From Prevotellaceae bacterium (GTDB lineage Bacteria > Bacteroidota > Bacteroidia > Bacteroidales > UBA932), in assembly GCA_031289415.1 (NCBI GenBank), contig JAITPN010000020.1, forward strand, positions 1 to 36,886: DNA of 36,886 nt, read 5' to 3'. A program made the position numbers and the translations under genes. The notes beneath the pieces were generated by a model. The model ran no database searches. It was not told where the DNA came from and worked only from the letters and a program-made list of their open reading frames with translations. Of the stretch, positions 17,646 to 27,653 are shown piece after piece; the stretch's first letter is position 1; every line of letters starts with the position of its first letter.

Positions 17646-19112
17646 CTATTTGGACTTGTTGTTCAGTCGGCTGTGGCGTATGCCGTAGAGAAAGTAAATG
17701 ACGAATCCGATAAGTGTCCAAAGAAGAAGTCGTATCCATGTAGCCGCCGGTAACGACAGCATTTGCACAAGGCAGAAAAATGCGCCGAGTATAGGGAAAA
17801 GCCAAACCACCGGCACTTTGAACGGTCGGGGTATTTCAGGATGTGTTTTGCGCAATATCAACACCGAAATACACACGATGCCGAATGCCATTAACGTACC
17901 GATAGACACCAATTCGCTCAACACATTCAGCGGAAACAAACCGGCAATGAGTCCTGTGGCAATACCTGCAAAAACGGTGGCATTCTGCGGTACGCCGCGT
18001 TCGTTGACTTTTGAAAATATTTTCGGAAGCAAATGGTCGTTTGAAATAGCATAGTAAATGCGCGATTGTCCCATCATCATTACCAATATCACCGAACTGA
18101 TGCCTGCAATAGCGCCTAATTTGATATACGGACTTAACCACGACAACCCTGCGCCTATATGGTCGATAGCATAGGCTATGGGCGCGTCAACGTTCAACTC
18201 CGAATAATGTATAATGCCTGTAAGCACAGCGGTAACTACTACATAGAGAATGGCGCAAGCAATCAGCGAAATCAAGATGCCTTTCGGCATATCGCGCTGC
18301 GGGTTGCGGGTTTCCTGCGCTACGGTGGAAAGCGCATCGAATCCAAGATAGGCAAAAAATACGACCGCTGAGCCGCGTAGTATTCCGCTCCACCCGAATC
18401 TTCCGAATTCACCGGTGTTTTCAGGAATATAAGGTATCCAATTACTTGTATCAATGAAAGAAAGCCCGCAGGCGACGAATAATAGTATAACGCTTACTTT
18501 AATCACTACAATCACACTGTTGACCCACGCCGACTGTTTGATGCCGCTCAGCAATACGGACGTGATGATTGCTACGATGAATACGGCGGGAAAATTAATG
18601 ATGCTGCCTGTGAATGACCATCCCGCTTCGCTGTGGTTGAATGTAGCTTGTGTAAGTTGATGAGGTAAATCAAATCCCCATCCATGCAGCAAACTTTGCA
18701 TATAGCCCGACCAGCCCACCGCTACGGTAGAGCAGGCAAAGAGATATTCGAGAATCAGATCCCAGCCGATAAACCAAGCGAACAATTCGCCCATCGTGGC
18801 ATAACTATATGAATATACGCTGCCCGAAACAGGAATCATCGCCGCAAATTCGGCATAGCAAAGTCCTGCAAAAATACAGCCGAGCGCTGAAATGATGAAC
18901 GAAATGGTGAGCGCCGGTCCGGCATATTGAGCGGCAGCCTGCCCTGTAATGACGAAAATGCCTGTACCTACGATAGCTCCTACGCCAAGCGCTACAAGAT
19001 TGCTTGTGGTGAGCGTACGTTTTAAGCCTCCGTTGGTAGTGCCGGCTTCATGTAGTATAGCTGCAATATCTTTTTTCCTGAATATTTTTTTCCTGAATGT
19101 TTTTTTAGCCAT
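17646..19112 (-). CDS. APC-family amino acid permease
   Basis: This 488-residue inner-membrane transporter has about 12 helices and belongs to the amino acid/polyamine/organocation superfamily. The family signature is clear at about residues 39-60 (NLVALGVGAIVGTGIFVITG), and the total length and FFAYLGFDALSTVAQETRNPQRDMP segment (about 254-279) match the cationic amino acid transporter group (YfnA/CAT type). Substrate cannot be fixed. The N-terminus has a small tandem repeat, FRKKIFRKK (residues 6-14). It begins 36 bases after the 3' end of tRNA-Cys with no visible promoter between, so it may be cotranscribed with the tRNA. Confidence 0.9.
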   Translation of the reverse strand: MAKKTFRKKIFRKKDIAAILHEAGTTNGGLKRTLTTSNLVALGVGAIVGTGIFVITGQAAAQYAGPALTISFIISALGCIFAGLCYAEFAAMIPVSGSVYSYSYATMGELFAWFIGWDLILEYLFACSTVAVGWSGYMQSLLHGWGFDLPHQLTQATFNHSEAGWSFTGSIINFPAVFIVAIITSVLLSGIKQSAWVNSVIVVIKVSVILLFVACGLSFIDTSNWIPYIPENTGEFGRFGWSGILRGSAVVFFAYLGFDALSTVAQETRNPQRDMPKGILISLIACAILYVVVTAVLTGIIHYSELNVDAPIAYAIDHIGAGLSWLSPYIKLGAIAGISSVILVMMMGQSRIYYAISNDHLLPKIFSKVNERGVPQNATVFAGIATGLIAGLFPLNVLSELVSIGTLMAFGIVCISVLILRKTHPEIPRPFKVPVVWLFPILGAFFCLVQMLSLPAATWIRLLLWTLIGFVIYFLYGIRHSRLNNKSK

Positions 19113-19148
19113 AATCTATGAAGGTTTAGCTTGATTGTAATATTTATG

Positions 19149-19219
19149 AGGTACCATGCAGATTCGAACTGCAGTACGCGGTTTTGCAGACCGCTGCCTA
19201 ACCACTCGGCCATGGTACC
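19149..19219 (-). tRNA. tRNA-Cys (GCA)
   Basis: A 71-base cloverleaf: acceptor GGTACCA/TGGTACC, D arm GCC/GGC, anticodon stem GCGGT/ACCGC with loop CTGCAAA (anticodon GCA, cysteine), T stem TGCAG/CTGCA with TTCGAAT loop. The discriminator base is U, as expected for cysteine tRNA. CCA is not encoded. Confidence 0.96.
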
Positions 19220-19235
19220 GGTTAAAATGAGGTTG

Positions 19236-19243
19236 CAAAGATA
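19236..19243 (-). promoter_or_regulatory. -7 box upstream of tRNA-Cys
   Basis: TATCTTTG on the minus strand, 16 bases upstream of the tRNA 5' end; a matching -33 box is not clear. It is flanked by GGTTG/CAACC inverted repeats. It may also drive the permease gene behind the tRNA. Confidence 0.45.
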
Positions 19244-19283
19244 CAACCTTTTTTCTTATATCCTATTATTTTTTTACTAAAAT

Positions 19284-21080
<1,797 letters not shown>

Positions 21081-21090
21081 TAAAAATTAA

Positions 21091-21858
21091 TTATTCGATA
21101 TATGTAATTAGATGTTTTACGTCGCTGTTTTTCAGGGTTAGCGTGATTGCTCCGTCGGCATAGGAGGCTATGTCGTAGGGATGGTAATAGAAAATAATAG
21201 CGTCGTCGGTAAAATAAAAGGTATCGGGCAGGTAAAAACCGTCGGTAAACGTGAAATTTTCGAGATCGCCGTTTTGTTCAATGAACTTGCTTTCGGCAAT
21301 GGCGGTAATTTTGTTCATGTCGGTTGACAGGTTGTAGAGGTCTATGACGGTTTCGTTGTTTTTATCGTAATTGAACACATTCATTCCATACATCCCATGC
21401 GCTGCTCCACCCGAATATTGCCACCATTCGTAAGCCAGCGATGAGATTTGATTGTTTTGATATTGATTTTTGGGCGTTAAGGTAAATTCGGCGCTCCGGC
21501 AAGCGGCGCAATCCGTCGGCGCATCTGCCACATCGTGTATAAAACGTTCAAACTCCAATACCATATACGATTTCAAGGTGTTTTCGACCGTCTGTTCGGA
21601 GTCGTCGAAGGGCATGTCGAACAATTCAAAGAAATCGCTGTTTATGCGGTTGGTCAGCGGTGTAGAGCCGGATTGCCGGTCGCTTGTTTCTACAAAGTTT
21701 ATGTTTATCACGTAAGACAACGTCGTATCGTCCGTATAGTTTTGGATACTGTCGGTTACGCTAATGGTTGTGAACACGAGCTGCGTGTTTTTGTTGTTTT
21801 GGCAGGCAAACACTGTGGTGATAAGTGCAATGGCTACCCATAATTTTATTTGTCTCAT
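21091..21858 (-). CDS. RsiV-like lipoprotein (DUF4163/DUF3298 type)
   Basis: A 255-residue lipoprotein (lipobox VFAC, Cys 19). The middle (about 45-120) and the C-terminal part (TDDAIIFYYHPYDIASYADGAITLTL, about 215-240) resemble the DUF4163 and DUF3298 modules found in the anti-sigma factor RsiV and in secreted Bacteroidota proteins. No sigma factor gene is next to it and there is no cytoplasmic sigma-binding part, so an RsiV-type regulatory role is not implied. It is just upstream of typA; a -7 match (TACCTTTG, 21884-21891) lies 26 bases before its ATG. Confidence 0.72.
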   Translation of the reverse strand: MRQIKLWVAIALITTVFACQNNKNTQLVFTTISVTDSIQNYTDDTTLSYVININFVETSDRQSGSTPLTNRINSDFFELFDMPFDDSEQTVENTLKSYMVLEFERFIHDVADAPTDCAACRSAEFTLTPKNQYQNNQISSLAYEWWQYSGGAAHGMYGMNVFNYDKNNETVIDLYNLSTDMNKITAIAESKFIEQNGDLENFTFTDGFYLPDTFYFTDDAIIFYYHPYDIASYADGAITLTLKNSDVKHLITYIE

Positions 21859-21883
21859 TCTATTATTAATATTAAATTTGGCA

Positions 21884-21891
21884 CAAAGGTA
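21884..21891 (-). promoter_or_regulatory. -7 box of the lipoprotein-typA unit
   Basis: TACCTTTG on the minus strand, 26 bases before the ATG at 21858. No clear -33 partner is seen. The 177 bases between this gene and the glycosidase at 22036 hold no other recognisable element apart from a weak imperfect hairpin near 21998-22023. Confidence 0.45.
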
Positions 21892-22035
21892 GTAAAAAAT
21901 GTACGGATGTGCTAATGTGAGCCGTCTTATCGGCGAAAGTTTAAGATAATTCGGTTAAAAACAGGCAGTTCAATATTTCACACAATCTTTTCGGAGGGTA
22001 GTTCGGAACACCGAAACGGAGTGCTTCCGGTAATT

Positions 22036-24207
22036 CTACGGTTTCTTTACTATCAGGCGGTTATTGCTCCATGAAGCGCAAACTTTTTCTTTTCCTGTCG
22101 ATTCAAGGAGTGTTTTGCCGTCTTTTTCAAACCATACTCGTTGCGTTTTGCCGTTTTTCATGATGCCGGATACACGTATGCCGTTTTCGGCAGGCAGGTT
22201 ATAAAATTCAATATCAGCAAAGGCTTTGGGTACAGCCGGAAATACTTTTATGTCGTTGTCAATGGATTGTAAAACCATGGATACAGGCACAGTAACGAAC
22301 GAGGCATATCCGGTTAGAAAATAGTACAACATGCCGTTTTGTTCGCACATGGCTGTGCCCGAAGGATCGAGCTGCGTGAGGCAATAGGCGGATTTTTCGT
22401 AGGCTTCTTCCGCCCGTCCCCAATAGGCGTCGGTGAGCGCAAACCAATTAGCAATAAAGGTAATCATGCCTTCGCCTTTTTTGTTTCGCAGCCAACATTG
22501 GTCAAGTGATTGGTTTACTATTGCCGGCGAAAAGTTTTTCATTGTTTCCAACGTCGGGAATCCGAGATAGGCATAACCGCGAATACCCATGTAGCCTGCG
22601 CCGGCACGGCTTCCGTCGTCTCCGTTAAATTCGAGATACACGTTGTTGCGGTCTTTGATGCGGATGTGTTGGGCTATATGCGCCCATTCGTCTCGTAAAA
22701 GTTTGTCCGTATTTCTTTTTTTCGCCATCAATGCGGCTTGTGCCAGCGTCCATTTGGCGGCTATCAATCCGTCGAGCGTATTGGCTTCAAACAAATCTTC
22801 CGTCAAGGAAAGCAACGGCGGCAGGGTGTATGATTTTTGATTTGAATCGTAATGTAAAAGCGTATGCCAAAATTCGGCTGACCCTTTCATCACGGCATAC
22901 GCCGTGTCTTCTTTTTCGGCATACAACCGGTTGTAATGATAAAACATAGACGGCGCGAATCCTTGCACATGCACTTGTTTGTCCCAAGGTGGAACGACAT
23001 GGTTGGTTTGGTCGTACATGTTTTCATGCGCAAAACACATGGCGTCGGGATTGTCGTGCGACAGATATTCATAGCGCCCTTTGGGTTTATGGTTGTACGT
23101 AAATTCATGTTCGCCCACAGGAACGATGAGTTTCACATTTTTCTTTAATGATTCCGGGCGGTAAAAATTCGAGAGCATTTTTCCCGCTCGCTCTTTGTCG
23201 CCCAACAAGGTGTAGGCATACGTCGCCCAGCCTGCGCCTCCGTATGTGAACGGCAGTTGATACCACGAAGAATGGTTCAGGCTTGCGTTGCCTTGATAGT
23301 GATATTCGGCAGCTATTTTTGAGGAAAGCATACCGAATTGCGATTCGCCCGGCAGGTTTTTTTCAGCGCCCGCCGTGCATTGAAGCCAATGTAGCGAACG
23401 GTAAAATGCTTTTGCATACTCGCCTTCCGGTAGAATGATAATCCCCATTGCCTGCCAATTATCGTGCCACCGTCGGATGTGGTTTTGAAAGAGCGGCGCG
23501 GTTTCGGTCGGTATGTTTATAGCCTGCGGCGCGGCTGTCGGCGTTACTTTCAGCCGTGCAATAATTTCTAATGTTTCACCCGGAGGAACGTATAAAAAGA
23601 CGTCTTTCGCGTATGGCGTGAATGTTTCGAAAGGAATGTTTGATTGCAGCGAATAATGCAGACACGTAAAAGCATCTTTTGGAGAAATGCCGTAGAACGT
23701 TGTTTTTGTCCGACTTTCGATGCGGCAATCATACATGCCGAAATCAATATTGCAAACCAACGGTTTTTGTCCTTCATTTTTTAATGTATAAACCATCAAT
23801 TCTTTCTCGTCTTGCGAAAAAAACAGTTCCGAATGATAAGCTCCTTCGGTATAAGCTACATCGGTAGTCAATATTCCATTTTCCAAGTTATAAAATTGCC
23901 GGTAGGAGGCGGGCGTCAATCCTGAAAATTGAGCTATTTTGAGCATCATTCCCGGACCGGTTAGCCTGTCTTTTTCATTCAGATATAGCTCGTTCATTTC
24001 AATGTTATATACGCCGCGCCCCAATGGGTCTGCCAGTCCTCCGATAGCGGTATTGCCTGTCAACACCGGATAGTTTGCATGTTGATAGCTGTCGTACACC
24101 ACCGCATATTTTTTCAATTGAGCCGACAGTTTTTCGAAAGGTTGCGCCGTTGCCTCTACATGACATAATACAGCAATAGACAGGAGTAAAATGATGTTTT
24201 TTCGCAT
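22036..24207 (-). CDS. Secreted six-hairpin-type glycosidase-like protein
   Basis: A 723-residue exported protein (signal peptide about 1-21, ending ATAQP). The order of regions is that of (alpha/alpha)6-barrel glycosidases such as GH65 and GH95: an N-terminal beta-sandwich with TGNTAIGGLADPLGRGVYNIEMNELYL (about 51-77) and then a long helical part (AFYRSLHWLQCTAGAE, YGGAGWATYAYTLLGDKERA), closed by a short beta-domain. I could not assign a family or find the catalytic acid with confidence. It starts 23 bases after the stop of a two-domain FKBP gene and so appears to be the last gene of that unit, an odd partner for three PPIases. Confidence 0.6.
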   Translation of the reverse strand: MRKNIILLLSIAVLCHVEATAQPFEKLSAQLKKYAVVYDSYQHANYPVLTGNTAIGGLADPLGRGVYNIEMNELYLNEKDRLTGPGMMLKIAQFSGLTPASYRQFYNLENGILTTDVAYTEGAYHSELFFSQDEKELMVYTLKNEGQKPLVCNIDFGMYDCRIESRTKTTFYGISPKDAFTCLHYSLQSNIPFETFTPYAKDVFLYVPPGETLEIIARLKVTPTAAPQAINIPTETAPLFQNHIRRWHDNWQAMGIIILPEGEYAKAFYRSLHWLQCTAGAEKNLPGESQFGMLSSKIAAEYHYQGNASLNHSSWYQLPFTYGGAGWATYAYTLLGDKERAGKMLSNFYRPESLKKNVKLIVPVGEHEFTYNHKPKGRYEYLSHDNPDAMCFAHENMYDQTNHVVPPWDKQVHVQGFAPSMFYHYNRLYAEKEDTAYAVMKGSAEFWHTLLHYDSNQKSYTLPPLLSLTEDLFEANTLDGLIAAKWTLAQAALMAKKRNTDKLLRDEWAHIAQHIRIKDRNNVYLEFNGDDGSRAGAGYMGIRGYAYLGFPTLETMKNFSPAIVNQSLDQCWLRNKKGEGMITFIANWFALTDAYWGRAEEAYEKSAYCLTQLDPSGTAMCEQNGMLYYFLTGYASFVTVPVSMVLQSIDNDIKVFPAVPKAFADIEFYNLPAENGIRVSGIMKNGKTQRVWFEKDGKTLLESTGKEKVCASWSNNRLIVKKP

Positions 24208-24230
24208 AAAAATAAATGTCTTTTAAGTTC

Positions 24231-25226
24231 TTATTCTGTATCTTCTGTGTCTTCTTTTTTTACGCCGAGGTATGTCATTTTAATATAGAAACACAGCATG
24301 GAATAAGGTTGTATTTGCCCGCTGGTTTGCGCAGCATAACCATAATCGGACGAGAAAAACGCGATGGCTTCTTCTCCTTGTTTCATTTTTTTCAGCGTGT
24401 GTGCAAACCCCGGTATTACGCTCATGTCAGAAATGCTATCTGTCACGATTACCGTGAGCGTGTCGTACGTAGCGCTTGCATCGTAATTTTTTCCGCGATG
24501 CACTTTTGCCGAATCACGAATATTCGTATCAAACATAAAACCGTCAAGCAATGTACCCATGTATAGCACTTTTACCGTATCGTCGGACTGAGGCGGTTCG
24601 CCTGAGCCTTGCACCAGTGTGTGGTAGTAAAGATTGGAACGAATGGCGTCTGCTCCCGGGTAATGATTGTCGCGGTAGCTTTTCAGCGAATCCGACTGAA
24701 ACTGCTCGATGTCGGGAATCACGCGTAGCAATTCCAAATCGTAAAGTATAGGATAGCTGTATGCCCTTGTTCCGGCTATGCTTGACAGCCACGACGGTAA
24801 TAATATTCGCGCCTTTTCGCCTTCTTTCAATGTCAAAATAGCGTCTTTCAATCCCGACATGATTACGTTGTCGGTCAACATCAATAATCTCGGACCATAG
24901 TAAGTGGCATTGGAGTGAGCGCCCAGCAACAAGGCAATGGAATCAACGGACGACGATATGATACTTTCGTCAAATATCCGAACCGTATAGCGGACATATA
25001 CTATATTGTCCGTTAACGGTGATTTTCCTGATGTTTTCGTTTGCGACAGGATATAAGCGCCGGACTCGGTTTTTCTCCAGTCGGGATATGCACCATCGTT
25101 GACGGTGAGATAAGCGTCTATGCGCTGTTGTTCATATTCGTCATTGTTTATTGTTTGTTCTTTTGCACAAGAAGCAAACAACCACATGACTGCCAAAATA
25201 CACACGTTTTTCTTCATATTCTTCAT
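24231..25226 (-). CDS. Two-domain FKBP-like peptidyl-prolyl isomerase lipoprotein
   Basis: FKBPs catalyse cis-trans isomerisation of prolyl bonds; lipid-anchored ones help fold exported proteins. This protein has a lipobox (LFASC) and two FKBP-like modules, about residues 40-165 and 190-320; the second is closer to the canonical fold (VKVLYMGTLLDGFMFDTN, VIPGFAHTLKKMKQGEEAIAFFSSDYGYA). I choose the ATG at 25226 (331 residues) because it puts a short positively charged segment before the lipobox; ATG 25217 is almost equal, while the frame extends to 25277 inside the preceding gene. The tail repeats EDTEDTE. Confidence 0.75.
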   Translation of the reverse strand: MKNMKKNVCILAVMWLFASCAKEQTINNDEYEQQRIDAYLTVNDGAYPDWRKTESGAYILSQTKTSGKSPLTDNIVYVRYTVRIFDESIISSSVDSIALLLGAHSNATYYGPRLLMLTDNVIMSGLKDAILTLKEGEKARILLPSWLSSIAGTRAYSYPILYDLELLRVIPDIEQFQSDSLKSYRDNHYPGADAIRSNLYYHTLVQGSGEPPQSDDTVKVLYMGTLLDGFMFDTNIRDSAKVHRGKNYDASATYDTLTVIVTDSISDMSVIPGFAHTLKKMKQGEEAIAFFSSDYGYAAQTSGQIQPYSMLCFYIKMTYLGVKKEDTEDTE

Positions 25227-25246
25227 ATTACTTAAAATTAACTTTT

Positions 25247-25732
25247 TCATTTTTTTACTATTACAGTGTCCATCCATACTTCAAAAATTATAGCAGTGTA
25301 AGGTGGTAAAATTCCTACAGTCGCGTTTCCGTAGCTATTTTCTCCGGATAGGATTATTTCCGCATGCTCTTTCGAGCACATTCCTGTAAGTCCGTTTTCT
25401 ACGCCGCTGATGTAGCTTGACGTACCAAGCACACCTATTTCCACCGCCGATGAGTCGTATAAATTTCCTTTACTGGTTGACGATAATATATACGATTGGT
25501 ATCTGAAAATTACTGAATCGCCTGAAGCAGCGCCTTTGCCTTTACCGGAGGATAGCACAATCCGGTATGCGTTATTGAGGTAAAGCACCGTATTCCCATC
25601 TTTTTTCGCATTTTTGATATACTCACTAATACTTTTCTCCTGCTGCAATAATTTTGATTTAATGCTCTCTGAGGTGCAGGATACACACAGTGTAGCGAGA
25701 ATACATATTGATATGTTACGGAATGTTATCAT
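25247..25732 (-). CDS. FKBP-like peptidyl-prolyl isomerase lipoprotein (diverged)
   Basis: A 161-residue lipoprotein (lipobox CVSC, Cys 19) with one FKBP-like domain (about 50-158): DSVIFRYQSYILSSTSKGNLYDSS, GVENGLTGMCSKEHAEIILSGENSYGNA, LPPYTAIIFEVWMDTV. The overall order of strands fits FKBP, but several active-site aromatic residues are changed, so catalytic activity is uncertain. It starts one base after the stop of the next FKBP gene upstream, so expression is probably coupled. Confidence 0.7.
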   Translation of the reverse strand: MITFRNISICILATLCVSCTSESIKSKLLQQEKSISEYIKNAKKDGNTVLYLNNAYRIVLSSGKGKGAASGDSVIFRYQSYILSSTSKGNLYDSSAVEIGVLGTSSYISGVENGLTGMCSKEHAEIILSGENSYGNATVGILPPYTAIIFEVWMDTVIVKK

Positions 25733-25733
25733 T

Positions 25734-26258
25734 TCAACTTACGTTTAAAAGTTCCACTTCAAAAAGCAAAATAACACGTGGCGGAATTTTATTGCGGTCG
25801 CCTGTCAAACCATAAGCCAAATGCGGCGGAAAGACGAAACGCGCTTCAGCGCCTTTTTTTAAATTCAGCAACGCGGTGTGTAATCCGGTGATGTCGTTAG
25901 TCCGCCCGATAACAATGTTACGGTTGTGCGGCGCATAACACAGCGTACCGTTCAGCAGGCGTATGGTGCAGCGTAATTCTACCTGCGAGCCTTCTCGCAC
26001 CGCCGTGCCTTGTCCTTCTTTCAGCAGCATGGCATAATATCCGTCGGGATAATACGGCATCGTCCAGTTTTTACGGCGGATAAAAGCCTCAATAATATCT
26101 TTGTCTTTTTCCGTTAAGTGTTGATTGACGGCTTCCATAGCGGCTATTTCCGGCGCGGGCTGCGGGGGCATTGTCCTCATACGCGGCGCGTTGTCGGCGC
26201 ATGACGCCGATACAGCCCACAGCAGAAGTATCAGATTATATGGATGCCAAAATTTCAT
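25734..26258 (-). CDS. FKBP-type PPIase lipoprotein, GldI-like
   Basis: A 174-residue lipoprotein (lipobox SASC, Cys about 20) with one FKBP domain (about 75-174): GSQVELRCTIRLLNGTLCY, ITGLHTALLNLKKGAEARFVFPPHLAYG, PPRVILLFEVELLNVS. Similar proteins are named GldI in gliding Bacteroidota; homologues also occur in non-gliding members, so motility is not implied. Its start overlaps the end of the DHH gene by 23 bases. The AYG motif of the active site is intact. Confidence 0.78.
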   Translation of the reverse strand: MKFWHPYNLILLLWAVSASCADNAPRMRTMPPQPAPEIAAMEAVNQHLTEKDKDIIEAFIRRKNWTMPYYPDGYYAMLLKEGQGTAVREGSQVELRCTIRLLNGTLCYAPHNRNIVIGRTNDITGLHTALLNLKKGAEARFVFPPHLAYGLTGDRNKIPPRVILLFEVELLNVS

Positions 26259-27276
26259 CTTTGTGATTTTTTAATTGGTTTACATATTCAGCTATGGCAA
26301 GTTCGAGCGTAGAGTCCATGCGTCCGCCTGCTGCGTTTTTATGTCCTCCGCCCGAAAAATGACGACGTGCAAATTCGTTAACCGAAAAATCGCCGCGCGA
26401 ACGGAATGAGAAACGGACAGTACCTTCTGCTTGTTCCGAAATGTAAGCCGAAATATTGATGTCTTTGATATGTAGCGGATAATTCACAAACCCTTCCGTG
26501 TCGCCGGGCTGAAATGAAAAACTGTCCAACTCTTCATGCGACAAGGCAATGTATGCCGCATGGCAATCGGGTAATATCACTAATTTTTCGCTGAGCGCAT
26601 ATCCCAGCAGTTTCATGCGGTGTCCCGAAAAATTATCAAAAATCAATGCGGCTACTTTGTCTTTATCCACGCCTATCTGCAAAAGCTGCGATATTACTGA
26701 GAACGTGTCGGGTGTCGAGCAACTGTTGCGGAACATGTTGGTGTCGGTCATAATGCCTGCCATAATGGCTTCAGCCGCCGCAAGAGGGATAGGCTTTTTC
26801 ATGGCTGCTTTCATCAGCCGGAATACGATTTCGGACGTAGAACTTACGTTGATGTTGCTGATAGATAGTACAAATTCTTCTAATTTCGGCTCTATATGGT
26901 GGTCAATCAACATGCGCGGAACAGAAACGGATTGGATAAATTCGCCTAAATCTTCGAGCCGCGACAAGGCGTTGAAGTCAAGGCAAATTACCATATCGGA
27001 GGTCGCTATGGCTTGTTTTGCAATTTTACGGTTATCCTTGAATATGAGTATATTTTCAGTGCCGTTCATCCACTTTAAAAAATCGGGATAACGGTTCGGC
27101 GACACCAGTACTACTTCGAGTTCCGGTTTCAAAGCCCTCAAGCAGTGTGCCATTGCTATGCTTGAGCCCACAGCATCGCCGTCGGGATTTACGTGTATAA
27201 CCAACGCTATCTTTTTGGCGCGTTGCAGCAAATCCTTGAAAGCGGACGCTTGATTGGCACTGATAAGTTTCTTCAT
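26236..27276 (-). CDS. nrnA: DHH-family phosphoesterase, NrnA-like (nanoRNase/pAp phosphatase)
   Basis: NrnA-type enzymes degrade 2-5 nucleotide RNAs and dephosphorylate pAp in the cytoplasm. In this 346-residue protein the metal-binding motifs are all present: HVNPDGDAVGSS (about 28-39), the Asp of CLDFN (about 98), the DHH motif in LIDHH (about 125), and the DHHA1 signature GGGHKNAAGGR near the C-terminus. It opens a minus-strand unit that continues into three FKBP lipoproteins and a glycosidase, with overlaps or gaps of at most 23 bases. A -7 box lies 24 bases upstream. Confidence 0.9.
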   Translation of the reverse strand: MKKLISANQASAFKDLLQRAKKIALVIHVNPDGDAVGSSIAMAHCLRALKPELEVVLVSPNRYPDFLKWMNGTENILIFKDNRKIAKQAIATSDMVICLDFNALSRLEDLGEFIQSVSVPRMLIDHHIEPKLEEFVLSISNINVSSTSEIVFRLMKAAMKKPIPLAAAEAIMAGIMTDTNMFRNSCSTPDTFSVISQLLQIGVDKDKVAALIFDNFSGHRMKLLGYALSEKLVILPDCHAAYIALSHEELDSFSFQPGDTEGFVNYPLHIKDINISAYISEQAEGTVRFSFRSRGDFSVNEFARRHFSGGGHKNAAGGRMDSTLELAIAEYVNQLKNHKDEILASI

Positions 27277-27299
27277 TGCGAATGTTCAATTGTAATCTA

Positions 27300-27307
27300 C
27301 AAAGGTA
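27300..27307 (-). promoter_or_regulatory. -7 box of the nrnA-FKBP unit
   Basis: TACCTTTG on the minus strand, 24 bases before the ATG at 27276. No clear TTTG at the -33 position. Confidence 0.45.
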
Positions 27308-27390
27308 CGCATATTACCTGAAAAGTCCGCGCTTTTTTGCAAAAATTATAAAAACTTTTGCAAAATATAGTAAAATCCCAATATTTTTTG

Positions 27391-27398
27391 TACTTTTG
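27391..27398 (+). promoter_or_regulatory. -7 box of the DUF3822-rsmD unit
   Basis: TACTTTTG on the plus strand, 32 bases before the ATG at 27430. Fits TAnnTTTG; the -33 partner is not at the usual distance. Confidence 0.45.
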
Positions 27399-27429
27399 TC
27401 TGTTTAATGTGTAACATAGAAAATCTAAT

Positions 27430-27648
27430 ATGAATAAAATCCTGACATGGGTTGTAATGCCTGTTATTATTGTAGTTTTAGCCGTTTTTTTGATTCGGGG
27501 CATTTACGTTCCTGTCCGCTCCGAACAAGCACGTACATACCGTAACGACAAGGTTACGGAACGACTGAATGACATTTGTAAAGAGCAGGCGGCAGACACC
27601 AGTCGCGATAGTAATCAACCGAATAATAACGCCGAAAATTGGAAATAA
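27430..27648 (+). CDS. Short membrane-anchored protein, possibly a shortened form of a conserved family
   Basis: A 72-residue protein with one N-terminal helix (about 6-26), then VPVRSEQARTYRNDKVTERLNDICKEQAA. This start resembles Bacteroidota proteins of roughly 200 residues that begin with a helix and an R-A-x2-I-x-R-L-x-D-I-type segment and lie near DUF3822 genes. Here the chain ends soon after in a polar, Asn-rich tail, so it may be a reduced or truncated homologue; this comparison is from memory. It is followed after 5 bases by the DUF3822 gene, and a -7 box lies upstream, which supports it as a real gene. Confidence 0.55.
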   Translation: MNKILTWVVMPVIIVVLAVFLIRGIYVPVRSEQARTYRNDKVTERLNDICKEQAADTSRDSNQPNNNAENWK

Positions 27649-27653
27649 AACGT

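Noticed and set aside
21091-21858. Anti-sigma factor RsiV
   Set aside because: Only the extracytoplasmic modules are present, as a lipoprotein; no sigma-binding domain and no sigma factor gene nearby.
21859-22035. Terminator after the six-hairpin glycosidase
   Set aside because: Only a bulged eight-pair stem near 21998-22023 without a following U-run; too weak to call.
26549-27091. Plus-strand 180-residue frame opposite the DHH phosphoesterase gene
   Set aside because: Antisense to a gene with all DHH motifs; no signal or family features.
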